DNA of 64,000 bases, taken from Dyadobacter chenhuakuii (GTDB taxonomy: Bacteria; Bacteroidota; Bacteroidia; Cytophagales; Spirosomataceae). The notes beneath the pieces are model-generated. The model saw only the letters and a list, made by a program, of their open reading frames with translations, was not told the origin of the DNA and searched no databases. The stretch is taken from assembly GCF_023821985.2 (NCBI RefSeq), contig NZ_CP098805.1:5757001-5821000 (forward strand). The letters run 5' to 3'. This document shows positions 35,442 to 44,355 of the stretch, piece by piece. Every line of letters begins with the position of its first letter. Within the stretch, counting starts at the first letter, position 1. Both the position numbers and the translations under genes were made by a program.

Positions 35442-35924
35442 TTAGTTAGCTTGAATTTGAGAAAACCTCGTGAACGCAATTCCTTTATAAGATCCCGTCC
35501 AGGAAATTTTGGTTACCGCGCCTGCCTTGGGTGTTGGTACGCCTAGCTCAGCCCAGGTTTTATCGATCGTTACAAGGCCTTGTGCATTAGACGTGACCTC
35601 GCCCAGAACGGCTCCCGAGCGCAATGTTATTTTGATCGCGACATTTGGAACGGGAATGGAATCGATGCCTTTGGTATGGTCAAGAATGTTGGTCTTGTCG
35701 AGTTCCAGTAACCTGGCCGAAAGGGTAAGCTTGGGTGCAGTTAACTGGTAACCCACGGTGGGCTCGCTGGCAATGGGCGCGCCGAATGCTGCGCCAACAA
35801 TGTCCACCAGCACGGGTGCCACGTCTACGTCCAGGAACGGATCTTCTTCTTTGCACGAGGTCATCCCCAGCGAAAGCGTAAGCGCGAGGCAAAGAGCGGG
35901 AATGTATGTCTTGATATTTTTCAT
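35442..35924 (-). CDS. Lipoprotein of the SusCD locus
   Basis: A 160-residue lipoprotein with signal peptide and lipobox ending GMTSC (C24). KEEDPF follows directly; acidic residues at these positions are the surface-export signal described for Bacteroidota lipoproteins, so it probably sits on the cell surface. The remainder is beta-rich (VAIKITLRSGAVLGEVTSNAQGLVTIDKTWAELGV), like a SusE/F or carboxypeptidase-regulatory sandwich. It lies 40 bp after susD. It has no known family and probably helps to bind the ligand. Confidence 0.78.
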   Translation of the reverse strand: MKNIKTYIPALCLALTLSLGMTSCKEEDPFLDVDVAPVLVDIVGAAFGAPIASEPTVGYQLTAPKLTLSARLLELDKTNILDHTKGIDSIPVPNVAIKITLRSGAVLGEVTSNAQGLVTIDKTWAELGVPTPKAGAVTKISWTGSYKGIAFTRFSQIQAN

Positions 35925-35964
35925 AATCTCGATTTTAAATGCGTTTTTTGGAATGATAACCCGA

Positions 35965-37443
35965 TTACTTTTCTACCCACCAAAGCTTGGTTTTCATGTC
36001 ATTAGGGCCGCCGTTCAGGCCTTCTCCTGCTTTTACCGACTCAGCATTCAGTGAATATTCCGAGTTGGGATAGGGGAAGCGGGTGGGCAGGATGCCTCCG
36101 TTTTGCAACACTGCGCGCGGGTCTGGTGCCGGAAACACCGGGATTCCGGTTCTGCGCCATTCTGCCCAGGCTTCAACACCCTGTGCAAACAATGCTACCC
36201 ACTTTTGCTCCAATACTTTTTCCCGCGTCACGGCGCCGAGTTTGGTAATGAATGATGCAGGAGGTGTTAAGCCATATTGTGCAAATGAAGCGGCGATGCC
36301 GGCATCAAAATATGTCTTAGGGCTGCCAGTGATCTCGCCGTCCAATGCTGCTTCGGCCAGGATAAAATTCAATTCGGCAAATGTCATAATTACCTCCGGG
36401 GCATCCATTTTGGTAAATGCGTCGCCAATGGTGGAGCTTGTTGCCAGGTAAGTGGTGGCGATCGCGTCAGGCAGGCCGTTTGGGTGGCCTTCGTATTTGC
36501 CGTCTTTGTTTGGGTTGGCATACACCTTGATGCGGCTGTCGTCCAGTGCATTCATCTTGTCAGCCAGCGTTTTGCTGATGTTCCAGTCGGTGCGGCCATC
36601 CTGCTTCATTACCTGGTTCCACTCGTTGTTACTAGGCAGGACCGCTGTGCAGTTTAGCTGAGCATTGTCTGCGTTGCTGGTGAAAATCGGGAATTTTTTC
36701 GCGTCGCCTACGATCTCGGTCATAATGGCTTTGGACTCAGCAGGTTTTTTCGCAGCCTGACGGTTCGCAAGGCGAAGGCGCAACGAATTTGCGAATTTTT
36801 TCCATTTCAGGATATCACCTCCATACATAATGTCACCCGCAACGGCCGGGCCGCCTACAACCAGTTTTTCGTTGGCCATTTTCAGGTCGTTCAGCATTCC
36901 TGCGTAAACCACTTCCATAGCGTCGTATTTTGGCGTGTAAACAGGCGAATCTGCTGTTCCATTGATCGCGTCGGTGTAGGGAATCGCTCCGTAAAGATCT
37001 GTCAGTAAGGAGAAAACCCAGGTGCGCATTACTAATGCGACGCCTTCATAGTTGGAGTGCGGATTGGCCGATCCTTCGCCGCTCATTGTAATGATGCGTT
37101 GGAAATTGAGTTGCGAATCGTTGTAAAATCCTTTCCAGTTGTTGGCAACCAATGCAGGTGAAACCGTGTAGTCATCGCCTTCATTGGAATAAATATTACG
37201 CGTCAAATGCTGCACATAAAGCTCGGCTGCATCGATGTTGATCCGTTCGAAACGGGTGCGGTGCCCCCAGTAACGGTCGATGGCGGTTTCAATGCCGGTA
37301 GGAAGCAAATACTGTGGTCCAATGGCCGTAGGGCTGTTCGGACTTGTATTCATTTCATCAAAATCTTTGGTGCAGCTCGATGCAGTAAGAATCCCTGCAA
37401 GCGCCGTCATCCAAATGGTTTTATGATTTAATATATTTCTCAT
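35965..37443 (-). CDS. SusD/RagB-family nutrient-binding lipoprotein (SusD-like_2)
   Basis: A 492-residue lipoprotein (lipobox ASSC, C24, followed by TKDFDEMNTSPN) of the SusD-like_2 group. The TPR-like helices of the family are visible, for example WVFSLLTDLYGAIPYTDAIN and FAELNFILAEAALDGE, and it closes with an EAWAEWRRTGIPVFPAPDPRA region typical of the group. It forms the lid on the SusC channel at the cell surface. The gene is 31 bp after susC. SusD-like_2 members are often linked to non-classical substrates, including peptides. Confidence 0.92.
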   Translation of the reverse strand: MRNILNHKTIWMTALAGILTASSCTKDFDEMNTSPNSPTAIGPQYLLPTGIETAIDRYWGHRTRFERINIDAAELYVQHLTRNIYSNEGDDYTVSPALVANNWKGFYNDSQLNFQRIITMSGEGSANPHSNYEGVALVMRTWVFSLLTDLYGAIPYTDAINGTADSPVYTPKYDAMEVVYAGMLNDLKMANEKLVVGGPAVAGDIMYGGDILKWKKFANSLRLRLANRQAAKKPAESKAIMTEIVGDAKKFPIFTSNADNAQLNCTAVLPSNNEWNQVMKQDGRTDWNISKTLADKMNALDDSRIKVYANPNKDGKYEGHPNGLPDAIATTYLATSSTIGDAFTKMDAPEVIMTFAELNFILAEAALDGEITGSPKTYFDAGIAASFAQYGLTPPASFITKLGAVTREKVLEQKWVALFAQGVEAWAEWRRTGIPVFPAPDPRAVLQNGGILPTRFPYPNSEYSLNAESVKAGEGLNGGPNDMKTKLWWVEK

Positions 37444-37474
37444 TTTTCAGATTCTTTAAGGTCAGTTAACTGGA

Positions 37475-40400
37475 TCAGAATGACAATGACAGGTTCATAC
37501 CCACGCTGCGTGAGCTAGGCAGCTCGCCGTAACCGAAACCTTGTCCGTTGGCTCCTTTTGCATCAATTTCAGGATCAATATGCGGTGTATTTTTGAAGAT
37601 CATCCACACGTTACGTCCTACTACTGAGAGCTTTGCAGACTGAATTTTGATTCTTTTTAAAAATGAAGGGCTGATACTGTAACCCAGGGAGACCTCGCGC
37701 AGCTTTACATAACTCGCATCAAAAATCGCTGATTCGTGATAGTTACGCGGATTGCTGTAACCGTACAATTGGTTTGCTGTTACGATAATGTCATTAGGAA
37801 TGTAGGATTTAGAACCATCCGCTCCTGTAACTTCCCGAACGCCTTTGCCGATCACACCTTCTTCACGGCCCAATGCAGTTTCTGCATATTGACCTGTCCA
37901 GCGCGCTGTTCCTGTTCCTTCGTCATAAATGTCTCCGCCGATGCGCACATCAACCAGTGCACTTAGAGAGAAGCCTTTATAGTTGAATGTGTTCAGCATG
38001 CCACCGATCCAGTCGGGTTGAACATTACCGAGTTTTTGATTGGAAGCTGTAACCGGTAAGCCGTTTGCTCCGTAAACTGTTTGTCCGTCCGGTGATTTCT
38101 GGAATCCCACACCGTAGAATGTTCCATAAGATTCCCCAACACGTGCTTCTGAGGTCATGCCGCGTTGTGTGGCCAATGTGTAGGTCGTCAGTCCTTCTGC
38201 CAGCTCCACCACTTTGTTGCGGTTACGGGCATAGTTCAAAGAAACCTCCCAGCTGAAACCATTCGACAATTTGACAGGCGTTCCGGACAATGTTACTTCA
38301 ACGCCTTTGTTGGTGATCTTTCCTGCATTCAGGATTCTCTTGTCATAACCACTTGCTTTTGAAATCTCAACACCCAGGATCTGGTCTTTTGTAGTTTGGT
38401 CGTAATAGGTCACATCCAATCCCACTTTTCCTTTGAAGAAACGCAGGTCAGCACCTAGTTCAAGACCGGTTGTGATCTCAGGTTTCAGGTTAGCGTTAGC
38501 GATCTGAATGTTCTCAGCGAACTTAGGCACAGCTCCATTCCATGAACCACTCGCTGTGAATGTTTGGGCAAGCTGATAAGGCAGGGCGTCGTTTCCAACC
38601 TGGGCATAACTCGCTCGGATCTTGCCAAATGAGAGGACATTGCTTTTCACATCAAACAATTCCGTAACCACAGCGCTCAAAGAAGCCGAGGGATAGAAGT
38701 AGGAGCGTGCATTGGAAGGCAATGTGCTTGACCAGTCATTTCTGGCAGTAAGGTCAAGGAACAGGCCGTCTCTCCACGAGAAGTTCGCCGTTCCGAACAA
38801 GCTTTGTGTTTCCGATTCTTCGATTTTACTTTCAATGGTGTTGGCGCTCGGTACAGAGTTTCCTGCATTGTAAAGGCCGTCCACAACCATTTCGCCCACA
38901 GCGAAGTAATTTCTTTTGTAATAATTTTTACGCTGGATTCCGCCCAGCTGGACATTCACACCAAAATCACTTGTAATGTTTTTATTGTAAGTCAGCATGA
39001 AATCCGTGTTGGTTTCCTGGCTACGCAAAACCTCTTCGTTAAAGCGTCCCGGTGTTCTTGTGCCGTTCCGAACGCGAAGGAAGTTGGTGACATTAATACG
39101 CGTATCTGACCAGTAATCCGTTCCTGAGCGAAGCATTAAGGAAAGGGAAGGCAGGATTTTGTAGTTCAAAGCAATGTTCCCTAGCAACCTGTCTTTCTCA
39201 TTGCCGGAAGGCATTTTTAGCTGAGAAAAATAAGGGTTTGTGAAGAATGTATGCTGCCAGTTTGCTGGATCTGTGTCGCCGGCTTTCTGGTTATGTACAT
39301 CAGCATATTGTTCGTAATTCCGCAGCTGATCCCATGAAACTGACCGGTGAGACCAGATAAACTCCTGACCAGCTGCATAGCTGCGGTTGTCGGAGCCCGA
39401 TTTGATATACTCACCTGACAATGTTACACTGATATTTTTGGTCAGGTTATATCCCGAGTTAATACGGAAGTTATTTCTGTGAAAATCATTGTAATACATG
39501 ATCCCTTTCTGATCAACGCGGCTCAATCCCAAACGGAAATAGCCTTTGTCGTTTCCGCCTGAAAGTGCCACCGAGTTTGTAATCGTGCGGCCTGTCTGCC
39601 AGTATTCTTCCCAGTTATTAGGCTGAGGAGTCAGTGGTGCAACATCGTCACCAGTCCACCACTGTCTCACCATACGGCCATCCATAGGTGCTCCCCAGCT
39701 TTCATCCGTTCCCTCTGAGCCAGCGAGAGGATATCTTGCGTCATAAACAGCTCTGTATTGTGCGATTTGCGCAGGATCCGTGATAGAAGAGCTCCATCCA
39801 TCGTTATACCAGGTCCGGTAACCGCTTCCGCCGCCGTATGTGTTTTGAAAGTCAGGCTTGATCCACGGACGTTCGAATGTGATGTTTGAGTTTACTTCAA
39901 CACCCAATCCTTTTGTTCCTTGTCCGTTTTTTGTTGTGATCAAAATAACCCCATTGGCTGCACGTGAACCATATAATGCGGCTGCATTAGGGCCTTTCAA
40001 AACAGACATTTCTTTAATGTTGTCCGGGTTAACTTCTGAAATTCCGCCTCCTAATGTTTTATTAGCCGTTTGCTCCATAGGAACACCGTCGATGACGATC
40101 AGCGGCTGGTTGTTTCCTGAGACCGAAGAAGATCCGCGGATCTGGATGGTCGAGCTGCTGCCCGGGCCGCCATTGGATTGTACACGCACACCGGCAATTT
40201 TACCCGATAATGCATTGGCCACATTCGTAGACCGCGATTCTGTTAGTGAGCTTCCTTTTACTTCCTGGACTGTGTAGCCCAATGCTTTTTTCTCACGTTC
40301 GATACCAAAAGCAGTAACCACCACTTCGGCAAGCTGGCGTGTATCGGCGTCAAGTTTTATGTCAAATTGGGTCTGGTTGCCGATGGGCAATTCTTTAATT

Positions 40401-40633
40401 AAGAAACCAACATAAGAAACCACAAGAATTCCGTCACCCGGGACAGAGAAACTGAATTTTCCGTCTGCATCTGCATTTGAACCCACATTGGTTCCTTTGA
40501 ATATGATAGAGGCGCCTGCAAGTCCGAGGCCATCGTCTGCTGCTGTAATTTTCCCGCTGATCTGACGCACCTGAGCGTAGGCAAGCGGAGCAGTAAGAGA
40601 GGCCCATAATAATAAGAGTAGAACTTTACGCAT
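37475..40633 (-). CDS. SusC/RagA-family TonB-linked outer-membrane transporter
   Basis: A 1052-residue TonB-dependent channel. It has a signal peptide (MRKVLLLLLWASLTAPLAYA), a carboxypeptidase-regulatory N-terminal domain (GKITAADDGLGLAGASIIFKG), a plug (STNVANALSGKIAGVRVQSNGGPGSSSTIQIRGSSSVSG) and a 22-strand barrel ending GYGELPSSRSVGMNLSLSF. There is no N-terminal STN/FecR-type domain, so no anti-sigma signalling is expected. It heads the SusC-SusD-lipoprotein-aminotransferase row. No glycoside hydrolase, sulfatase or sensor accompanies it, so the cargo is probably not a polysaccharide. Confidence 0.95.
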   Translation of the reverse strand: MRKVLLLLLWASLTAPLAYAQVRQISGKITAADDGLGLAGASIIFKGTNVGSNADADGKFSFSVPGDGILVVSYVGFLIKELPIGNQTQFDIKLDADTRQLAEVVVTAFGIEREKKALGYTVQEVKGSSLTESRSTNVANALSGKIAGVRVQSNGGPGSSSTIQIRGSSSVSGNNQPLIVIDGVPMEQTANKTLGGGISEVNPDNIKEMSVLKGPNAAALYGSRAANGVILITTKNGQGTKGLGVEVNSNITFERPWIKPDFQNTYGGGSGYRTWYNDGWSSSITDPAQIAQYRAVYDARYPLAGSEGTDESWGAPMDGRMVRQWWTGDDVAPLTPQPNNWEEYWQTGRTITNSVALSGGNDKGYFRLGLSRVDQKGIMYYNDFHRNNFRINSGYNLTKNISVTLSGEYIKSGSDNRSYAAGQEFIWSHRSVSWDQLRNYEQYADVHNQKAGDTDPANWQHTFFTNPYFSQLKMPSGNEKDRLLGNIALNYKILPSLSLMLRSGTDYWSDTRINVTNFLRVRNGTRTPGRFNEEVLRSQETNTDFMLTYNKNITSDFGVNVQLGGIQRKNYYKRNYFAVGEMVVDGLYNAGNSVPSANTIESKIEESETQSLFGTANFSWRDGLFLDLTARNDWSSTLPSNARSYFYPSASLSAVVTELFDVKSNVLSFGKIRASYAQVGNDALPYQLAQTFTASGSWNGAVPKFAENIQIANANLKPEITTGLELGADLRFFKGKVGLDVTYYDQTTKDQILGVEISKASGYDKRILNAGKITNKGVEVTLSGTPVKLSNGFSWEVSLNYARNRNKVVELAEGLTTYTLATQRGMTSEARVGESYGTFYGVGFQKSPDGQTVYGANGLPVTASNQKLGNVQPDWIGGMLNTFNYKGFSLSALVDVRIGGDIYDEGTGTARWTGQYAETALGREEGVIGKGVREVTGADGSKSYIPNDIIVTANQLYGYSNPRNYHESAIFDASYVKLREVSLGYSISPSFLKRIKIQSAKLSVVGRNVWMIFKNTPHIDPEIDAKGANGQGFGYGELPSSRSVGMNLSLSF

Positions 40634-41044
40634 GGGAGAAGATGAGTTAAATTGTTGTTAGGTATCAGTAATCGGAGTAGAAAAAAGTTATGGCTGTGTG
40701 GTGTCCACGTTGCCGTGCGCCGCACACACTTTCGCGTGGACAGAACAACACAGCCATAAGCTTGCAAAACTGCTTTTCCGGAAAGCAATACCCTCTTAAA
40801 TCGAGGACAGACAGCATTTCGCGCTTAGGCAAAAACAAAGCAATCCTAGCGCAGACATTTGCCTGTCCACGGTGTTCCTGGTAAACCTGTTATTGAAAAA
40901 ATTATATTGTACCTGGATAGAACCTGCCGGATGCGTTTGGTTATCGCAGCCGGATTTATTCAATCTTCCTCCTGATACAGACAGATATATTCATGTGCGG
41001 CTGGAATACATCTGCTTTTAAGAAGTTCAGTCATTCGTTTAACG
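40634..41044 (-). promoter_or_regulatory. Long structured 5' leader of susC with competing hairpins
   Basis: From the predicted start near 41044 to the susC ATG is about 410 nt without a gene. In RNA order it contains CGTGGACAG (40871-40863), CTGTCCACG (40743-40735) and CGTGGAC (40709-40703). The middle strand can pair with either flank. Pairing with the downstream arm is extended by TTATGGCTGTGT to make a hairpin of about 20 bp spanning 40689-40758, with a small GTGCG/CGCAC helix in its loop. Mutually exclusive pairings like this are typical of attenuators and riboswitches. No known class is recognised. Confidence 0.45.
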
Positions 41045-41050
41045 ACTTCT

Positions 41051-41080
41051 CAAATATACTGACAATGTGAAATAATGCAA
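41051..41080 (-). promoter_or_regulatory. Promoter of the susC operon
   Basis: On the minus strand TTG (41080-41078), exactly 19 bp, then TATATTTG (41058-41051) matches the Bacteroidota consensus. It faces susC. The stretch from here to 41340 is very AT-rich and holds nothing else I can identify. Confidence 0.6.
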
Positions 41081-41345
41081 GAGAATAAACTTAATTATTG
41101 AAGTTTTTTGCAATAAAAATTGGTCATTTAAAACGGTTATAAAATGTTTTGGTAATAATTTTATATTAAGTTTAAATTTCCCGTTTCCACAGAATCTCTA
41201 TTCGTCTGCTAGACTTAAATTTTAAATTCCTACAAATAATTGTCTATAATTGAGATTATTATGAACCTGATATTTTTATTTTAAATAAAATTACGGTTAC
41301 AAATGTTGATTTTTGAACTTAGTTTCGGAAATATAGCAAAAACGC

Positions 41346-41380
41346 AAAAAGAGGACTTCCGTTAGGAAGTCCTCTTTTTA
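41346..41380 (-). terminator. Strong bidirectional terminator after aguB
   Basis: AAAAAGAGGACTTCC (41346-41360) and its perfect complement (41366-41380 region) form a 15-bp stem with a four-base loop; T-runs are present on both strands. It lies 35 bp past the aguB stop and insulates aguB from the susC promoter region. Confidence 0.9.
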
Positions 41381-41414
41381 TTTATCTAAGAATAATTATA
41401 TTAATTGGTAATTG

Positions 41415-42323
41415 CTAGTCGATATAGCGTTTCAGGATTGGCTTGTAGGAATCAATGCGGCGGTCTCGCAGGAATGGCCAGGTTGTTCTGTAAAAATCCA
41501 GCTTTTGCAAGTCGAGTTCTTCTACATGCGTTACTTCCTCTTCGTGCGGCGCGAGATAAAGCAAGCGGCCTTGCGGGTTGGCGATGAATGATCCGCCCCA
41601 GAACTGCTGGTCCACTTCGCGGCCTGTCCGGTTGACAGCAACGACGTAAACGCCATTCGCAACGGCATGGCCGCGCTGAATGGTTTGCCACGCGCCGTAT
41701 TGCTCTTCATTAATAACCGGATCAGTTTCATTGGTGTCCCAGCCGATCGCCGTTGGATAAAACAAAATTTCAGCGCCCATCAAGCTCGTAATGCGGGCTG
41801 CTTCGGGATACCATTGATCCCAGCAAATGAGCACACCGATCTTTGCAAATTTTGTATCAAAAACGCGATAACCATCTTTGTCACCCGCTTCACCCACGGA
41901 CTCGCCCATGGCTGCATCACCGGGTGTGAAATAAAATTTCTCGTAATAACCCGGATCATCCGGAATGTGCATTTTCCTGTATTTGCCCAGATAAGCGCCA
42001 TCCGCATCCAGAACCGCCGTGGTGTTATGATACAAACCATGTGCCCGTTTTTCAAAAAGGGAGGCAATGATCACCACGCCGAGTTCCCTCGCCAACGAAC
42101 TTAACGACTCCGTAGAAGGACCAGGAATCGGCTCTGCCAGGAGGAAATTTTTATGATCTTCCACATCGCAGAAATACAGCGAGCGGAAAAGCTCTTGAAG
42201 ACATACAATGTTGGCGCCCTTCGCCGCAGCATCCCGGATGCCCTGCACAGCTTTCTGGAAATTCGCTTCCACGTCTTCCGTGCAGCTCATCTGGACGATG
42301 CCAATGTTTACCTTTTTATTCAT
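41415..42323 (-). CDS. aguB: N-carbamoylputrescine amidase
   Basis: A 302-residue nitrilase-superfamily enzyme that hydrolyses N-carbamoylputrescine to putrescine, CO2 and ammonia. The Glu-Lys-Cys triad is E44 (CLQELFRS), K117 (KYRKMHIPDDPGYYEKFYF) and C167 (LICWDQWYPEAAR). IPDDPGYYEKFYFTPGD and FYPTAIGWD are characteristic of the AguB subgroup. Its partner, agmatine deiminase, is at 31054-32115 on the same strand but separated by the Sus locus. Confidence 0.94.
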   Translation of the reverse strand: MNKKVNIGIVQMSCTEDVEANFQKAVQGIRDAAAKGANIVCLQELFRSLYFCDVEDHKNFLLAEPIPGPSTESLSSLARELGVVIIASLFEKRAHGLYHNTTAVLDADGAYLGKYRKMHIPDDPGYYEKFYFTPGDAAMGESVGEAGDKDGYRVFDTKFAKIGVLICWDQWYPEAARITSLMGAEILFYPTAIGWDTNETDPVINEEQYGAWQTIQRGHAVANGVYVVAVNRTGREVDQQFWGGSFIANPQGRLLYLAPHEEEVTHVEELDLQKLDFYRTTWPFLRDRRIDSYKPILKRYID

Positions 42324-42363
42324 GAATTGTCGTTTGTGATCTGAATGTTCAGCTATTTTAACA

Positions 42364-43347
42364 TTAATTGTTCCCGGGTAGTTCTTTTATCGGGAAGTTG
42401 AAGGACAGCTCGTTCATGCATTTGAAATGTTTTTGCGGACAAGCTTTATAACCGATCTTGGAGCAGGGTCTGCATTTGAGATTGTTGTTTTCTAAAACTT
42501 CAAATGCCGTTTTGTAAGGATACATCCCAAAACCCGGAATCGTATTTCCCCAAATTGAATATACTTTTTTCTTAAATGCAGCAGCCACGTGCATCAATCC
42601 CGTGTCATGTGAGAACACGATCAGCGATTTTTGGATCAATGATGCCGATTGATTGAAATTGTATTTTCCGCAAGCATTCAGGATTAACTCGTCGCCAACA
42701 GCTTTCCGGATTTCCTCGCCTGCTTCAAAATCTTCTTTCCCGCCCAAAAGCACGGTTGGGAAATTGATTTTCCTGCAAAGCTCGATCATTCTCGGAACTG
42801 GTAACTTTTTTGTATTGTGCTGTCCACCAATAGCATATGCGACAAATGCTTGTTGGTGCGTTACAGGAAGCCAGCTGGTTTCCACATTGTCTTTATAGGG
42901 AATGAAATAATCCAGCCCTTGCCCGTCATTCATCACATTGAATGCGCCTAAGGTGTCCATATATCGGTCGACAATGTGAATATCCGGCAAATAATCGACC
43001 TTGAATGTGGTCCGCAGCCATTTCAGCACATTTAATTTATCAAAACTAAATGCCTTAACACCCAATGCCAGCTTAATGCGCAACGTCCGGATGTTTGCGT
43101 GCAGGTCAATGATGTAATCGAAATGTTCTGCTTTGAGCTGTTTCAGGATAGGGTTAATGTCCTTATCGAGCAGCCAGATTTTATCGACATATGGATTGTC
43201 GGTAAGGAGAAATTCGAATTTTGATTTGGTAAAATAGTGAATTTCAACATTAGCCTGTTGTTTCAAACACCTTATCACCGGCGTGGTAAGCACAATGTCA
43301 CCAATGGAAGAAAAACGCAGGATAAGGACTTTAACAGGTTTATTCAC
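42364..43347 (-). CDS. Glycosyltransferase family 9 (heptosyltransferase-like)
   Basis: A 327-residue GT9 protein that would add a heptose or similar sugar to the LPS core from an ADP-activated donor on the cytoplasmic face. It starts at GTG: MNKPVKVLILRFSSIGDIVLTTPVIRCLK, the family's opening. The C-terminal half has FSHDTGLMHVAAAFKKKVYSIWGNT, the nucleotide-binding signature. A cysteine-rich tail (CRPCSKIGYKACPQKHFKCM) is common in Bacteroidota members. Its start overlaps the stop of the upstream LpxL-like gene by 8 bp, so the two are translationally coupled. Confidence 0.9.
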   Translation of the reverse strand: MNKPVKVLILRFSSIGDIVLTTPVIRCLKQQANVEIHYFTKSKFEFLLTDNPYVDKIWLLDKDINPILKQLKAEHFDYIIDLHANIRTLRIKLALGVKAFSFDKLNVLKWLRTTFKVDYLPDIHIVDRYMDTLGAFNVMNDGQGLDYFIPYKDNVETSWLPVTHQQAFVAYAIGGQHNTKKLPVPRMIELCRKINFPTVLLGGKEDFEAGEEIRKAVGDELILNACGKYNFNQSASLIQKSLIVFSHDTGLMHVAAAFKKKVYSIWGNTIPGFGMYPYKTAFEVLENNNLKCRPCSKIGYKACPQKHFKCMNELSFNFPIKELPGNN

Positions 43348-44254
43348 TTTTTATTTCTTGTCGTAATTGAAATGGCAACAGATTTTGAGGCCTCGCATGT
43401 TTCCATCGTCTGTGGCTCCAAAGCCAGTTATCGGGCTGGCGCTTAATGTCTTCTTCCAGATATTCGATCTGACTTTGCAGAATGTTGTTCGTCGGCTCTT
43501 TCTTCGGATTTTCTGTGATCAGCTTGAAATAGGAGCGGTAATGTCCCCTTTTTTGCTCATCCCGTAAAATGCCCATGTACAAAACCGGCGCATTCAGGCG
43601 CTTCGCAATCAGCTCGCCGCCTCTGAAAATCCCGGTGTCCTGGTTCAGGAAATTGGTCCAGTAAGCCTTATCCGGACTTGGTGACTGATCATTGACCAGC
43701 ACAAAAAGAAACGGTTTTTCCCTTGGCGCCATCGCCCGGACCATCGCTTCTTTCATAGGCACCATTTCCGTCCCGAACTTGGTCCTTACTTTCTTAAACC
43801 AGTCCTCAAAGATCTCGTTGGCCAGCTCGTGGTAAACAACCACAATTTGGTAGGATAATTTGGCAGAAGCAAATAAGTTGAGCATTTCCCAGTTGCCCAG
43901 GTGCCCGGAAACGACCACGACGTTTTTCTGCTGCGCATAATAATGATCCAGCAATTCGGTCTCCAAGTCAAACCGGCCGAGCAGATCATTCTTAGAAATG
44001 GACCTTAACTTAATGGTTTCAAAGACAATGTCGGTGAAATTGCGGTAATAACGGCGCGCGATGCAGGCAATGGTGTCGTCGCTGTAAGTAGGGAAACTGT
44101 TTTTGAGATTGGAGAAAATAACCTGCTTTCTGTAATGGCCAATGTCAAAAATGAGAAAGCGGAAAATATCGGAAAGCTTATATAATTTTTTCCACGAAAG
44201 CTTCGAGATCGCTGTCAGCATAAACAGCAATAGTCGGGTGGAAAGTGTTTTCAT
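43340..44254 (-). CDS. LpxL/HtrB-type lipid A acyltransferase, copy 1
   Basis: A 304-residue membrane-associated acyltransferase of lipid A secondary acylation. I start it at ATG 44254 (MKTLSTRLLLFMLTAISKLSWKKLYKLSD), because this aligns residue for residue with the neighbouring paralog; an in-frame start at 44293 adds 13 unmatched residues. H118 and E123 in GHLGNWE form the HxxxxE catalytic motif. The C-terminal DNWLWSHRRWKHARP is family-specific. It is followed by the GT9 gene with an 8-bp overlap. Confidence 0.9.
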   Translation of the reverse strand: MKTLSTRLLLFMLTAISKLSWKKLYKLSDIFRFLIFDIGHYRKQVIFSNLKNSFPTYSDDTIACIARRYYRNFTDIVFETIKLRSISKNDLLGRFDLETELLDHYYAQQKNVVVVSGHLGNWEMLNLFASAKLSYQIVVVYHELANEIFEDWFKKVRTKFGTEMVPMKEAMVRAMAPREKPFLFVLVNDQSPSPDKAYWTNFLNQDTGIFRGGELIAKRLNAPVLYMGILRDEQKRGHYRSYFKLITENPKKEPTNNILQSQIEYLEEDIKRQPDNWLWSHRRWKHARPQNLLPFQLRQEIKSE

Positions 44255-44355
44255 TGCATTGAATTCTATTGCAATGAAAAAGCAATTCTGCAAAAGAAAT
44301 AGTTCCGGAAAATGTCACTTTTCGGAGACTTAGCAATCAAAAAATGGAAGGGGAA

